A stretch of 64,000 nucleotides of DNA. Origin: Paenibacillus sp. FSL A5-0031. GTDB lineage: Bacteria; Bacillota; Bacilli; Paenibacillales; Paenibacillaceae. Shown one piece after another: positions 47,661 to 56,106 of this stretch. Both the position numbers and the translations under genes were made by a program. The stretch spans positions 89,991 through 153,990 of the forward strand of contig NZ_MRTD01000018.1 in NCBI RefSeq assembly GCF_001956295.1, given 5' to 3'. Position 1 is the stretch's first letter. Every line of letters starts with the position of its first letter. The notes under the pieces are model-generated. The model did no database searches and was not told the DNA's origin. It was given only the letters and a program-made list of their open reading frames with translations.

Positions 47661-49115
47661 ATGATGCGAATATTAGAGGTAGTTGTTATTTTACTCATTA
47701 TTGCAGTCACGGCGGGAATCCTATTTGGCAAAAGGGAGCGGCGGCTGAATGCAGTGTTATGTATGTCCTTAGTGTTGGTTGTATTCTTGCATGGAATAAT
47801 CGATCATTTTCGCATACAGATGGTTCCGGCCTATGGTGCTGTTTTAATGCTAATCTTTGTATTGCTCCTTAGATTGGTTAAGCCGCACAGCAAAGTCCGC
47901 ACTAAGCGTTTGTTAAAAAACAGTTTGCTAACTGTTGTCGTATTGGCTCTTTCGGTTTCTTCTGTATATTTGAGCAGACTGCTGCCCGTATTTACAATGC
48001 CTGAACCAACCGGGAGTTATGGGATTGGGACCATTTCACAGCATTTAACAGATGTGACGCGCGATGAGATCTTAACTGGAGATGACCTGAGTGACAAACG
48101 GGAGCTTATGGTGAATATTTGGTATCCTGCTGATCGGAGTAAAATGGAAGGTAAGAAAGTGGAGCATTATCCAGCTGAGCTCGGGGATGCGATCAGTTTG
48201 GTATTTGGTATTCCGAAGCAGATATTCAGTCATGTCACAGCAATTCCTACGCATGCTGTTGCTGGAGCGGAGTTGTCTTCAGATAAAAGCATCTATCCGG
48301 TATTGCTGTTCTCCCCAGGGATTCGATCAACCCGGTTCCAGAGCATAACAGCTATCGAGGAGCTGGTCAGTCACGGTTATATTGTTGTCGGTATCGACCA
48401 TCCCTATACGTCAGCAAAAGTTAAATTTCCTGATGGACGCTCTGTTTTTTATGAAGCAACACCTGAGTTTCCAACTACGGCAGAGCTATACAAGTACAAC
48501 ATCCAAGGCGTTGGCATTCGTGCAGCAGATGCATCCTTTGTGCTGGATACGATAACAAAATGGAACACGTCGGACCCTATTGGCTTGTTCGAAGGCAAGC
48601 TCGATTTAGATCACGTTGGCATATTTGGACACTCCTATGGAGGAGCAACGACTGCTGAAGCACTCGCACAGGACAAGCGATTCAAGGCAGGTGTTAGTTT
48701 AGAAGGCGGTTTCTGGGGTGAAGTTGCCCATACCGGATTGCAGCAGCCCTTTATGTATATGATGTCCAGCATTACAGCAGCGAGCTTAGATCCAACGAAT
48801 ACGAAAAAGAACAATTATTTCTATGAGGAGTTTACTCCTGATTTGGAGTCGGTGATGACGAGAAGCACAAATGACACTTACTTTTTGACCATCGATCATT
48901 TTAATCATCAGAGCTTCACGGATATAGCGCTTATATCGCCATCAATTTTTGCTAAGGGCATTAAAGCAGCGCATAATATTGATATAACTCGGTCCTATGT
49001 AAGAGCCTTTTTTGATCAATATTTAAAGGGTGAACAGCAGGCACTCCTAAACGGGTGGTCGCCGGAGTATCCCGAAGTGAAGTTTGATGAGGTTTATACA
49101 AAAAAGAGGATGTAA
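47661..49115 (+). CDS. Membrane-anchored alpha/beta hydrolase (PAF-acetylhydrolase/dienelactone-hydrolase-like)
   Basis: The protein has 484 residues. The first ~110 residues have three to four hydrophobic helices, and a soluble hydrolase follows. VLLFSPGIRSTRFQ is the oxyanion region, and GHSYGG carries the nucleophile Ser325. The catalytic His is likely in TIDHFNHQSFTD near residue 415. TGGAGG precedes the ATG. It resembles large bacterial PAF-AH-like lipases. It is probably activated from a MerR-type promoter by the regulator 35 bases downstream. Confidence 0.85.
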   Translation: MMRILEVVVILLIIAVTAGILFGKRERRLNAVLCMSLVLVVFLHGIIDHFRIQMVPAYGAVLMLIFVLLLRLVKPHSKVRTKRLLKNSLLTVVVLALSVSSVYLSRLLPVFTMPEPTGSYGIGTISQHLTDVTRDEILTGDDLSDKRELMVNIWYPADRSKMEGKKVEHYPAELGDAISLVFGIPKQIFSHVTAIPTHAVAGAELSSDKSIYPVLLFSPGIRSTRFQSITAIEELVSHGYIVVGIDHPYTSAKVKFPDGRSVFYEATPEFPTTAELYKYNIQGVGIRAADASFVLDTITKWNTSDPIGLFEGKLDLDHVGIFGHSYGGATTAEALAQDKRFKAGVSLEGGFWGEVAHTGLQQPFMYMMSSITAASLDPTNTKKNNYFYEEFTPDLESVMTRSTNDTYFLTIDHFNHQSFTDIALISPSIFAKGIKAAHNIDITRSYVRAFFDQYLKGEQQALLNGWSPEYPEVKFDEVYTKKRM

Positions 49116-49150
49116 TTGAACTATTTTTGCTAATAGTCTGGGGGACACTC

Positions 49151-49543
49151 ATGGAAGGGATGACACGCGGTGAATTGGCAAAGCAAACGGGATTAAGCAT
49201 GGCTGCTATCCGCTACTATGAGGAGAGAGGGCTTTTGCCTGCTCCCCGCCGGGTAGCAAGTGGGTACCGAATATATTCTGATGATTATCTTGTAAAGATT
49301 AAATTCATCAAAGATGCGAAATCATTAGGTTATTCGTTAAAGGAAATCCAAGAAGGTTTGCAAATGCTTAGTCAAGACATGGATGAGGAGTTGTTAAAGG
49401 AATTAGTACGGAATAAAATTATGGAGATCGATGAAAAAGTTAAAAAGCTGCATGGCATGCAAAGGATGCTTTCCGGCTTGCTTGAAACCCCGCAAGGGGA
49501 CATCCAAAATTATTTGCGATCATTTCGTACGTTGGACGATTGA
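49151..49543 (+). CDS. MerR-family regulator
   Basis: ATG 49151 is preferred because GGGGGAC lies 6 bases upstream; the frame extends to 49127. About 130 residues. GELAKQTGLSMAAIRYYEERGLLPAPRR is the MerR winged helix, YSDDYLVKIKFIKDAKSLGYSLKEIQEGL the rest of the domain, then a coiled-coil dimer helix. No cysteine motif for metals. It likely controls the hydrolase promoter at 47570 and thereby its own operon. Confidence 0.9.
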   Translation: MEGMTRGELAKQTGLSMAAIRYYEERGLLPAPRRVASGYRIYSDDYLVKIKFIKDAKSLGYSLKEIQEGLQMLSQDMDEELLKELVRNKIMEIDEKVKKLHGMQRMLSGLLETPQGDIQNYLRSFRTLDD

Positions 49544-49557
49544 GTATGTTGGGATGA

Positions 49558-49597
49558 AGACAATGGAGCTAATGGGGCTTCATTGTCTTTTTTATGA
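49558..49597 (+). terminator. Terminator after the MerR gene
   Basis: AAGACAATGGAGC pairs with GGCTTCATTGTCTT (one mismatch), followed by TTTTT. Confidence 0.85.
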
Positions 49598-49622
49598 CAA
49601 GTCACAGAAGATGGCAGCTAAC

Positions 49623-50249
49623 CTATAAGTCATTTATACTCCCAGACGGCGCATCTCTAAGGCCAAATGATACCAAGGGCCCATAGTTCATGATTCGGAT
49701 CATCATCTTGGCCATTTGCGTCGGGGTTTGGCTTAGTCTAGATTCGATCCAGTGCATGAATATGCCAAAGTTGGCCGATGTCATATAGGCTACGACATAT
49801 TCGGGCGGCATGACGACTTTATGCTGAGGCAAGATTTTGATTTTCTCATAAATATGTGAAGCGAGCAATGTGCGAAATTGAATGGCCAACGACATGTCAC
49901 CCTTTGGTCCAAACATAATGCGAAGAAAATCGGCATGACGGGCTAGCTCTTCGAAAATTTTGATGCTTTGCGGATACGGTTCATCTTTGTCGAGATACGT
50001 TCTCGCTTCCATGATATCGAATTTCATGACGCATGCTTCTACGGTGGCAAATACTTCGTCTTTCAGCTGCTGTAGCATATCAGGCACATCTCGGTAATGC
50101 AAGTAGAAAGTGCCTCGGTTCACATTCGCCCGGTTAGCAACATCAGTCACAGTGACGGTATCAGCACCTTTTTCTTCAATCAAGCTCATCAGCGCTTCAT
50201 ATAAAAGCTGCTTGGTGCGAATTTGCCTGCGATCAAGTTTATCACTCAA
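49623..50249 (-). CDS. TetR-family regulator divergent from a YhgE/Pip-like gene
   Basis: The start is a TTG at 50249, preceded by AGGGGGATT; the longer frame (to 50579) runs across the divergent gene and its promoter. About 208 residues. DKLDRRQIRTKQLLYEALMSL, then the helix-turn-helix VTVTDVANRANVNRGTFYLHYRD, then a TetR_C_33-like helical domain. It probably represses the divergent membrane protein. Confidence 0.88.
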   Translation of the reverse strand: MSDKLDRRQIRTKQLLYEALMSLIEEKGADTVTVTDVANRANVNRGTFYLHYRDVPDMLQQLKDEVFATVEACVMKFDIMEARTYLDKDEPYPQSIKIFEELARHADFLRIMFGPKGDMSLAIQFRTLLASHIYEKIKILPQHKVVMPPEYVVAYMTSANFGIFMHWIESRLSQTPTQMAKMMIRIMNYGPLVSFGLRDAPSGSINDL

Positions 50250-50334
50250 GGTATATAATCCCCCTATTTTTCGAGTTAATGAACAGACGTTAAAAGGAAT
50301 GATGAGTAATGAACACTGCGGATAGAAGTGATTA

Positions 50335-50396
50335 TTGTACTTTTCCCTCATCTCATTATAATTAACAACATGAACGCTAATCAACACCTTGTTAAT
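50335..50396 (+). promoter_or_regulatory. Promoter and inverted repeat before the YhgE/Pip-like gene
   Basis: TTGTAC (50335-50340), 16 bases, TATAAT (50357-50362). ATTAACAA (50361-50368) and TTGTTAAT (50389-50396) are perfect inverted arms separated by 20 bases, overlapping the -10 and the start of transcription. A good candidate for TetR binding. Confidence 0.65.
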
Positions 50397-50424
50397 TAAT
50401 AGAGAGAAGGAGCGGATAGAAATC

Positions 50425-51606
50425 ATGGGGATTTTTAAACAAAAAATAACGTGGATCGGAATGTTGATCGTTCTGGTCGTGCTCGTCGTCTTTGGAGCGG
50501 CAATGATGGGATCGGTGCTTGGCACAAAGCCCAAGGATGTACCTGTGGCGCTTGTCACGCTTGACCAATCTGTGAACATCCCAACTGGCGGTTCGCTCGC
50601 GGTGGGTGAAATGTTGAAACAAAAGCTGACGGAAAACGATCAGTTGCCCATTTCTTGGACGATTGTTAGTTCGGAAGAAGAAGCACGCGCAGGGATTGAC
50701 AATAGAGAGTATTATGGAGCATTGATTCTTCCAGCTGATTTGAGCGCAGGAATCGCCTCATTAGCTGGACCGTCACCGAAGCCTGCGACTGTTCAGATTA
50801 TTGTGAGTGAAGGAGCAAGCTCGCAAGCAGCAACGCTAGTCAAACAAAGTCTCGGTCAAGTGATGAAAATGACTGGAGCAGAGTTGTCCAAGTCGATGCT
50901 TGTACAAATGGGTGAGAAGACGCAGCAAGTACCGGTCGCTGTTGCCCAAGCCTTGCTATCTCCAATCAATGTACAGGATGAGACTGTGCATGCGGTCGGT
51001 ACGAATAATGCTGCTGGCAATGCACCAGGTTTATTGACACAAATTATGTGGATGGGCAGCTTAGTGACAGCTTTGATTCTGTTTATGGCTTGCGGCAATG
51101 CGATGAAAGCTGGGGCAAGCAGATTGTCCTCAATCTCGATGCAGCCTGTAGCAGGAGTTGTCATTGTTGGTATTGCATCAGGATTTCTCGTCTGGATGGC
51201 TTCTTCTTGGTATGGGATGGAGCTGTCGCAGGCGTGGGATACGTGGTTATTCCTATGGCTGGTGGGTGCGACATTCTATATGCTGCAGTCCGCACTGCTG
51301 AACTGGATTGGCATGCCGGCAATGGGGATTCTCGTACTGCTTATGTTTTTCTCTATGCCGCTGCTTAATATGGCACCGGAGTTTCTGTCCCAAACATCGC
51401 ATGATTGGATCTATTCGTGGACGCCGCTTCGATTCGCCGCTGTAGGAATGAGGGAGGTAATGTACTTCGGAGGACTGGATGCAGTCAGCTCCAACGCGTA
51501 CATGTTGTGGTACATTGGAGGAGGTTTCCTTCTAATTCTGCTTGCTGCTAGTTTTAAGAGAGAAAAAGCGGTTTTATCGCAGGCTTCATTACAAAATAGT
51601 TATTAA
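50425..51606 (+). CDS. YhgE/Pip-like ABC-2-related membrane protein
   Basis: ATG 50425 follows AAGGAG at 12 bases; the frame extends to 50389, which lies in the operator. About 393 residues. One N-terminal helix (KITWIGMLIVLVVLVVFGAAMM), a ~170-residue extracytoplasmic region with DVPVALVTLDQSVN and YYGALILPADLSAGI, then five C-terminal helices. This is the topology of the YhgE/phage-infection-protein group related to ABC-2 permeases. Regulation by the divergent TetR protein is likely. Function in export or envelope stress is inferred. Confidence 0.85.
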   Translation: MGIFKQKITWIGMLIVLVVLVVFGAAMMGSVLGTKPKDVPVALVTLDQSVNIPTGGSLAVGEMLKQKLTENDQLPISWTIVSSEEEARAGIDNREYYGALILPADLSAGIASLAGPSPKPATVQIIVSEGASSQAATLVKQSLGQVMKMTGAELSKSMLVQMGEKTQQVPVAVAQALLSPINVQDETVHAVGTNNAAGNAPGLLTQIMWMGSLVTALILFMACGNAMKAGASRLSSISMQPVAGVVIVGIASGFLVWMASSWYGMELSQAWDTWLFLWLVGATFYMLQSALLNWIGMPAMGILVLLMFFSMPLLNMAPEFLSQTSHDWIYSWTPLRFAAVGMREVMYFGGLDAVSSNAYMLWYIGGGFLLILLAASFKREKAVLSQASLQNSY

Positions 51607-51649
51607 GCTATATTAGTTAGTTATTAGGCTATATTAGTTTGATTAGATG

Positions 51650-51683
51650 CCACTCCTTTGGTAGGAGTGGTTTCTCTTTTTTT
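51650..51683 (+). terminator. Terminator after the YhgE/Pip-like gene
   Basis: CCACTCCT-TTGGT-AGGAGTGG followed by TTTCTCTTTTTTT. Confidence 0.88.
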
Positions 51684-51743
51684 AAACGTATATTTTGCTG
51701 CCAATTCCCCGTTTTTGAGCCGAGGGACGGTGACGTGCAGTGC

Positions 51744-52027
51744 TAACGGACATCAGTTCCGTTAAGTTTGAATTTTAGAGGGTTTCGACATTTTAACGGA
51801 CATGAGATCCGCTATTTGTGCTGTAGCACTCAAAAAAGACTCGATTTAAAGCAAATAGCGGAACCTATGTCCGTAAGACAGCCAAAAGTAGGCGAATTTA
51901 CGTATATAGCGGAACGTATGTCCGTTAGACACGCAAAAGTGGGCGAATTTACACAAATGGCAGAACTTATGTCTGATAGACATGCAATCGGAGCGATTTA
52001 CGTAAGAGCGGAACGTATGCCCGTAAC
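51744..52027. repeat. Palindromic repeat cluster 1
   Basis: Two ~20-base units in one orientation (ACGGACATCAGTTCCG at 51744; ACGGACATGAGATCCGC at 51794) are followed, after a small palindrome GTGCTGTAGCAC, by four units in the other orientation (AGCGGAACCTATGTCCGT and variants at 51856, 51907, 51958 and 52006). Unit starts are 48-51 bases apart, and the 30 bases between units C to E are also conserved (GCAAAAGTGGGCGAATTTAC). The whole can fold into a long hairpin. The gap from 51684 to 52271 holds no credible gene. Confidence 0.85.
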
Positions 52028-52271
52028 ATGCTCGTGCAGCGGGGTTTGGCCTATTTTTAAGGAACTGTAATGGTATGAGAATGCAATGTTTCCAATCCAC
52101 AAAGGCGATTGCTGGATGAATCTGAACTCTATTCTCCGCCATAACTCTGAGTGTGAAGGTGTCGACTCAAAACCATACTTTAAAAACATACTTTAGTATC
52201 TATATGCATCACTTCTTTGTAGATATATTACTTATATCGAGCGGGTAATTATTATGCAAAGGAGTTAGAAT

Positions 52272-52955
52272 ATGAATGCAAACAGGAAGACGGCAATAAC
52301 GGTTGGGGTATTGTTTTTTATAGCAACGACTGTCTATATGGCGGGAAATGGGCTTATAGAATCGGTTATAAACTAGCAGTTGTTTCTTGAACATCTCTAC
52401 CCGGACAGAACGAAAGTAATAACAGGTATGTTTTTAGAATTGATAAATTGCGCAGCCGTTGTCGGTATTGCCATGCTGATGTATCCCATACTGAAAAAAC
52501 AGGATGAGGCTTTGGCACTTGGTTACTTTGGTTCGAGAATTATTGATTCTGTACTTCTCATCGTGAGTATAGTCGCCTTGCAATTGCTAGTCCTATTAAG
52601 TGAGCAGTATATTGCTTCAGGAGCAGCGGATAGGAATGACTTTCAGACCGTGGCAGCTTTAGCTGTAAAAGGACATTTTGCGGCATTTGATATGGGGATG
52701 TTAGCTCTTAGCGTGGGTAGCTTGATATTTTGTTATTTATTGTATAGATCAAAACTTATTCCAAGAATCATATCAATTATTGGACTAATTGGATACGCAG
52801 CTTTATTCGCAAGTGGATGTTTCGGTATTATTGGCCATGACGTAGGAATGGTACTGTATATTCCGGGGGCAATCTTTGAAATCATTTTTCCAATATGGCT
52901 GATTGTAAAAGGATTTAACTTATCGGCGATAGATGCTCAGGCAATAAAAAAATAA
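52272..52955 (+). pseudogene. DUF4386-family membrane protein with in-frame TAG
   Basis: AAAGGAG precedes ATG 52272, which opens MNANRKTAITVGVLFFIATT. An amber TAG at 52374-52376 falls after VIN in the same frame. Translation would continue without any shift into EHLYPDRTKVITGMFLELINCAAVVGI and on to 52955. The pieces together give ~227 residues with about six membrane helices, matching the full length of DUF4386 proteins. Codon 35 alone is lost, so this looks like a recent nonsense mutation (or a sequencing error). Function unknown. Confidence 0.8.
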
Positions 52956-52969
52956 CGGATACGCATGAT

Positions 52970-52998
52970 AAACACATCGAAACGGGTGTGTTTTTTTA
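52970..52998 (+). terminator. Terminator after the DUF4386 gene
   Basis: AAACACA, 10-base loop, TGTGTTTTTTT. Confidence 0.75.
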
Positions 52999-53040
52999 TG
53001 TTAGTTGGAACTCCATAAACGAATATTTCGTTGGTCACAC

Positions 53041-53069
53041 TTTAATTGAGAACGATTTTCAATTATAAT
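53041..53069 (+). promoter_or_regulatory. Promoter with Fur-like box before the AraC gene
   Basis: TGAGAACGATTTTCA (53047-53061) matches the 7-1-7 Fur dyad in 11 of 14 positions and sits directly before TATAAT (53064-53069). The -35 (TTTAAT) is weak. Iron-dependent repression is likely. Confidence 0.65.
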
Positions 53070-53103
53070 GAATAAAAAAGAAATGCATTAGAGGAGAAAC
53101 ATC

Positions 53104-55062
53104 ATGAAGTTCGAAGAGCAAATTGCGATTTGGAATCATTCAGCTGCTAAAATATTTGATATTAGGCACACGGTCATGAATGCCGGAGAGTGTATGTTAA
53201 ATTATCGCTTTCCCGCTAGTGGCTTTATTTTTGGAGTTCGTGGCTCGGCGCATCTGATACTTGACGATGTCATTCATCAGACACGGCGATCTTATTTGCT
53301 GCACGGGTCAAAAGGGATGATATTGGAGATTGAAGCGAAGGAAGAGTTTGAGTTTTATTTTTTATTTTATCGAGCGAAGCTCGCTTTTTCTGGCTGGAGG
53401 GAAATGAGGCAGTGGCTCGAGCGTAAAAGTCCGTTTGAAATCCAATATGGATTTGAACCGGAGGAACCGCGCGCCATGTTATTTCTGATGTCCTCGATGG
53501 AGCAGACATTGAAAAATTCAGGCAGCCTTGGCAGTGTGGAGATAAAGGGTTTATTTTATCAATTTGTTCATGAGGTATTGCGGAATCAAAAAACGTTCGA
53601 TTCGAAAAACGGTCAAAAGGATCTCGTGAAGCTAGTGATACGTTATCTTCATAATCACTATCAAGAAGGAATCACGCTTGATTTTCTTGCGAATCAATAC
53701 AATTATAGTCCTCGTTATTTATCGACGAAATTTAAGCAGCAAACGGGAGCTAGTCCCATTGAATATCTCATTCAGATCCGTATAAATGAATCCAAAAAGC
53801 TGCTGCTGGAGACGAGGTCATCCTTGCGGGTTATTGCGTCGCAAGTCGGGTATGCGGATGAATATTATTTTAGCCGACTGTTTAAAAAACAGACCGGTTT
53901 GTCTCCAGTACGATATCAGGCCATGGAACGAGAAAAGGCAACATCGGAAGATAGTCCGCGCTTCAGTTCTAAATTGTCCATTGGCGCCTCAAGATTACGA
54001 CGCTATAGTGTAATTGGTAGTGATAATCATTACCAATACAAAAGCGGAGGTTTTATTAGTATGAAAAGGAATAAAAAATCTTTACTAATCCTGAGCACGC
54101 TGCTCAGTTTAACGTTACTGCTAGGCGCTTGCTCTGGTGGGGGGACGAATGTTGGGACTAACTCTACTGGATCTGCAGTAAACGTTACCGCAACGGCTTC
54201 ACCAAATTCCGAGACGGTAAGTGAAGAAGGCACTCGCACGATCTCTACTATTAAAGGAGATGTCATCGTTCCAGCAAACCCAAAACGTGTTGTTGTTTTG
54301 TATATGCTAGGAGACATCGTTGCACTAGGTGTCAATCCAATCGGGATTTCCGAGGTGTATGACGGGGCGGCTTTTTCAGAGCAATTGAAAGGGGCAGAAT
54401 CATTAGGACATTGGGATGAAACGAGTCCAGAAGCAGTAATGGCGCTTGATCCTGATCTGATTATCGTGAATTCTGAGAATAGCTACAGTAATTTAAAGGA
54501 TATTGCGCCAACTGTTCTCATTGCTGCCGATCAGGTATCTACAGAAGAGCGGATTATGAAGCTAGGCGAGGTATTCGGCAAGGAGAAGGAAGCAAAAGCG
54601 TTTCTGGATGATTTCAACAACAAAGTGGAACTTAGCAAGGAGAAGCTTCGTTCGGCTGGAATACTTGATAAAACGATCACGATTGTCGAAGGCGACAAGA
54701 AGGAAATGCTGGTTATCGAGAGCAAGCAGTATGGTCGTGGCTCCCAAATCGTTTACGATTATTTAGGCATGAAAGGACCAGAGATCATTCAGAAGAAGCT
54801 TGAAAAGTCGAAAGCAGCTGAAAGCCAAACGATCTCTATGGAAGTAATGCCGCAATATGTTGGGGATATATTGCTGCGTAGTTCGTGGGAAGGTATGGAC
54901 GATTTGTCAGACAATCCGGTTTGGAGCAGTATAGCTGCAGTTAAGGAAAAGCGTGTAATAGAGGCTCCTTTTGGTTTGTTTTATTACACGGATATCTATT
55001 CCCTAAGGACTCAGCTTGATATGATTACGAATAGCTTGTTAGCTACGGCTGCAGGCAAGTAA
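53104..55062 (+). CDS. AraC-family regulator whose frame runs into a siderophore-binding lipoprotein
   Basis: One uninterrupted 652-codon frame. Residues ~1-160 are an AraC-type sensor region; ~175-280 the DNA-binding domain (LDFLANQYNYSPRYLSTKFKQQ and IASQVGYADEYYFSRLFKKQTG). After a ~35-residue linker with no stop codon, the frame enters a complete lipoprotein (Met320 onward) with its own signal peptide and lipobox. AraC-SBP fusions such as Btr of Bacillus subtilis are known, but those are cytoplasmic and lack a signal peptide. Here an internal promoter, Fur box and ribosome site precede Met320, so two products may be made: a membrane-spanning AraC-receptor fusion and a separate binding protein. 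The AraC part probably activates siderophore uptake. GAGGAGA precedes the ATG. Confidence 0.8.
   Translation: MKFEEQIAIWNHSAAKIFDIRHTVMNAGECMLNYRFPASGFIFGVRGSAHLILDDVIHQTRRSYLLHGSKGMILEIEAKEEFEFYFLFYRAKLAFSGWREMRQWLERKSPFEIQYGFEPEEPRAMLFLMSSMEQTLKNSGSLGSVEIKGLFYQFVHEVLRNQKTFDSKNGQKDLVKLVIRYLHNHYQEGITLDFLANQYNYSPRYLSTKFKQQTGASPIEYLIQIRINESKKLLLETRSSLRVIASQVGYADEYYFSRLFKKQTGLSPVRYQAMEREKATSEDSPRFSSKLSIGASRLRRYSVIGSDNHYQYKSGGFISMKRNKKSLLILSTLLSLTLLLGACSGGGTNVGTNSTGSAVNVTATASPNSETVSEEGTRTISTIKGDVIVPANPKRVVVLYMLGDIVALGVNPIGISEVYDGAAFSEQLKGAESLGHWDETSPEAVMALDPDLIIVNSENSYSNLKDIAPTVLIAADQVSTEERIMKLGEVFGKEKEAKAFLDDFNNKVELSKEKLRSAGILDKTITIVEGDKKEMLVIESKQYGRGSQIVYDYLGMKGPEIIQKKLEKSKAAESQTISMEVMPQYVGDILLRSSWEGMDDLSDNPVWSSIAAVKEKRVIEAPFGLFYYTDIYSLRTQLDMITNSLLATAAGK
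53981..54037 (+). promoter_or_regulatory. Internal promoter and Fur box before the lipoprotein start
   Basis: TTGGCG (53981-53986), exactly 17 bases, TATAGT (54004-54009). GGTAGTGATAATCATTACC (54016-54034) matches 16 of 19 bases of the Fur box and lies in a near-perfect 25-bp palindrome. All of this is inside the open frame of the AraC gene. Confidence 0.75.
54061..55062 (+). CDS. Iron-siderophore-binding lipoprotein (FepB/FhuD-like), internal start
   Basis: ATG 54061 follows AGCGGAGG. The 333-residue product has a lipoprotein signal peptide with lipobox LGAC (Cys at ~23) and then a class III periplasmic-binding fold: NPKRVVVLYMLGDIVALGVNPIGIS, PEAVMALDPDLIIVNS and APTVLIAADQVSTEE. It binds a ferric siderophore outside the membrane and passes it to the FecCD permeases 6 bases downstream. 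The same codons are the 3' half of the AraC reading frame. Confidence 0.88.
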   Translation: MKRNKKSLLILSTLLSLTLLLGACSGGGTNVGTNSTGSAVNVTATASPNSETVSEEGTRTISTIKGDVIVPANPKRVVVLYMLGDIVALGVNPIGISEVYDGAAFSEQLKGAESLGHWDETSPEAVMALDPDLIIVNSENSYSNLKDIAPTVLIAADQVSTEERIMKLGEVFGKEKEAKAFLDDFNNKVELSKEKLRSAGILDKTITIVEGDKKEMLVIESKQYGRGSQIVYDYLGMKGPEIIQKKLEKSKAAESQTISMEVMPQYVGDILLRSSWEGMDDLSDNPVWSSIAAVKEKRVIEAPFGLFYYTDIYSLRTQLDMITNSLLATAAGK

Positions 55063-55068
55063 TTTAGG

Positions 55069-56106
55069 ATGGCTGCGATAAAAACCAACCGTTTAAATCC
55101 CGTATTTCGCGGCAGAGCTTTCTTTGGGCTATTTCTTCTCCTTGGCATACTGCTGCTCTTGATAGCCGCTGCCGCATCAATTTCATTCGGTGCAGCACGA
55201 ATGGATATTTCTATTGCTTGGACTGCAGTATTTTCTTTTAATCCGGACATACCAGAACATCAAATCATTCAAGCACTAAGGTTTCCGCGAACAGTTGCTG
55301 ACATTATAGTAGGAATCAGCTTATCGGTGGCTGGAGCGATCATGCAAGGAACGACCCGCAATCCGCTTGCTGATTCAGGCTTAATGGGCGTAAACTCGGG
55401 GGCAGCTTTTGCCATGGTGCTCGTTCTTGCATTTATACCGGGTATTAGTTATATGGATAAGCTGCTTGTATGTTTTGCAGGAGCGGGTCTTGGAGCCGTC
55501 ATGACTTACCTAGTCGCATCACTTAACAAACGAGGCATGACTCCCCAGCGGCTCGTCCTTGCCGGCATGTCCATTACAATGCTGTTTGGGGCAATGGGTA
55601 CTTTTGTCTCTATTCGATTTAACGTTGGACAAGCGCTTTCCTATTGGACAGCCGGCAGTGTGGCCGGGGCAACTTGGAGTGAGCTCGCACTAATTGCGCC
55701 TTGGTTTGTAGGAGGAATGATTCTTGCTTTTGTTTTGTCTCCTTCCATTGCCATATTAAGTCTTGGAGAAGATATTGCGGTGGGCTTCGGGCAGCGTATA
55801 ACGCAAATCAAGCTATTATCTACGCTAGCAGTTCTCATCCTTTCCGGCTTATCTGTTGTACTTGTTGGCCCTATAGCATTTGTTGGGCTAATCGTTCCCC
55901 ATTTAATGAGGCTAATCGTCGGTGTTGATTACCGATATATCATCCCAGCATCAGCTGTATATGGCGGCATTTTCATGTTGGCTGCGGATTTGACGGGGCG
56001 GTTAGTTAATCGTCCGAATGAAGTAGCACTTGGCATTGTGTTTGCAATGCTTGGTGTCCCGCTTTTTCTGTTCATTTCGAGCAGAGTGAGGAGTGACCTT
56101 GAATGA
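55069..56106 (+). CDS. FecCD-family iron-siderophore permease, first subunit
   Basis: The 345-residue permease has nine to ten membrane helices. LRFPRTVADIIVGISLSVAGAIMQ and TRNPLADSGLMGVNSGAAF are family signatures, GPIAFVGLIVPHLMR the ATPase-facing region. It starts 6 bases after the binding protein and overlaps the next permease (ATGA). No ATPase gene is present here. Confidence 0.95.
   Translation: MAAIKTNRLNPVFRGRAFFGLFLLLGILLLLIAAAASISFGAARMDISIAWTAVFSFNPDIPEHQIIQALRFPRTVADIIVGISLSVAGAIMQGTTRNPLADSGLMGVNSGAAFAMVLVLAFIPGISYMDKLLVCFAGAGLGAVMTYLVASLNKRGMTPQRLVLAGMSITMLFGAMGTFVSIRFNVGQALSYWTAGSVAGATWSELALIAPWFVGGMILAFVLSPSIAILSLGEDIAVGFGQRITQIKLLSTLAVLILSGLSVVLVGPIAFVGLIVPHLMRLIVGVDYRYIIPASAVYGGIFMLAADLTGRLVNRPNEVALGIVFAMLGVPLFLFISSRVRSDLE

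Noticed and set aside
50250..50579. N-terminal 110-residue extension of the TetR protein
   Set aside because: It crosses the divergent gene and its promoter; the TTG at 50249 with AGGGGGATT fits the family start.
51768..52070. A 100-codon frame with three to four 17-residue repeats (AERMSVRHAKVGEFTQ-like)
   Set aside because: It is the palindromic repeat read as protein. Unit spacings of 51, 51 and 48 keep frame here, but cluster 2 has a spacing of 50; there is no ribosome site, and the pairing of opposite units explains the conservation better.
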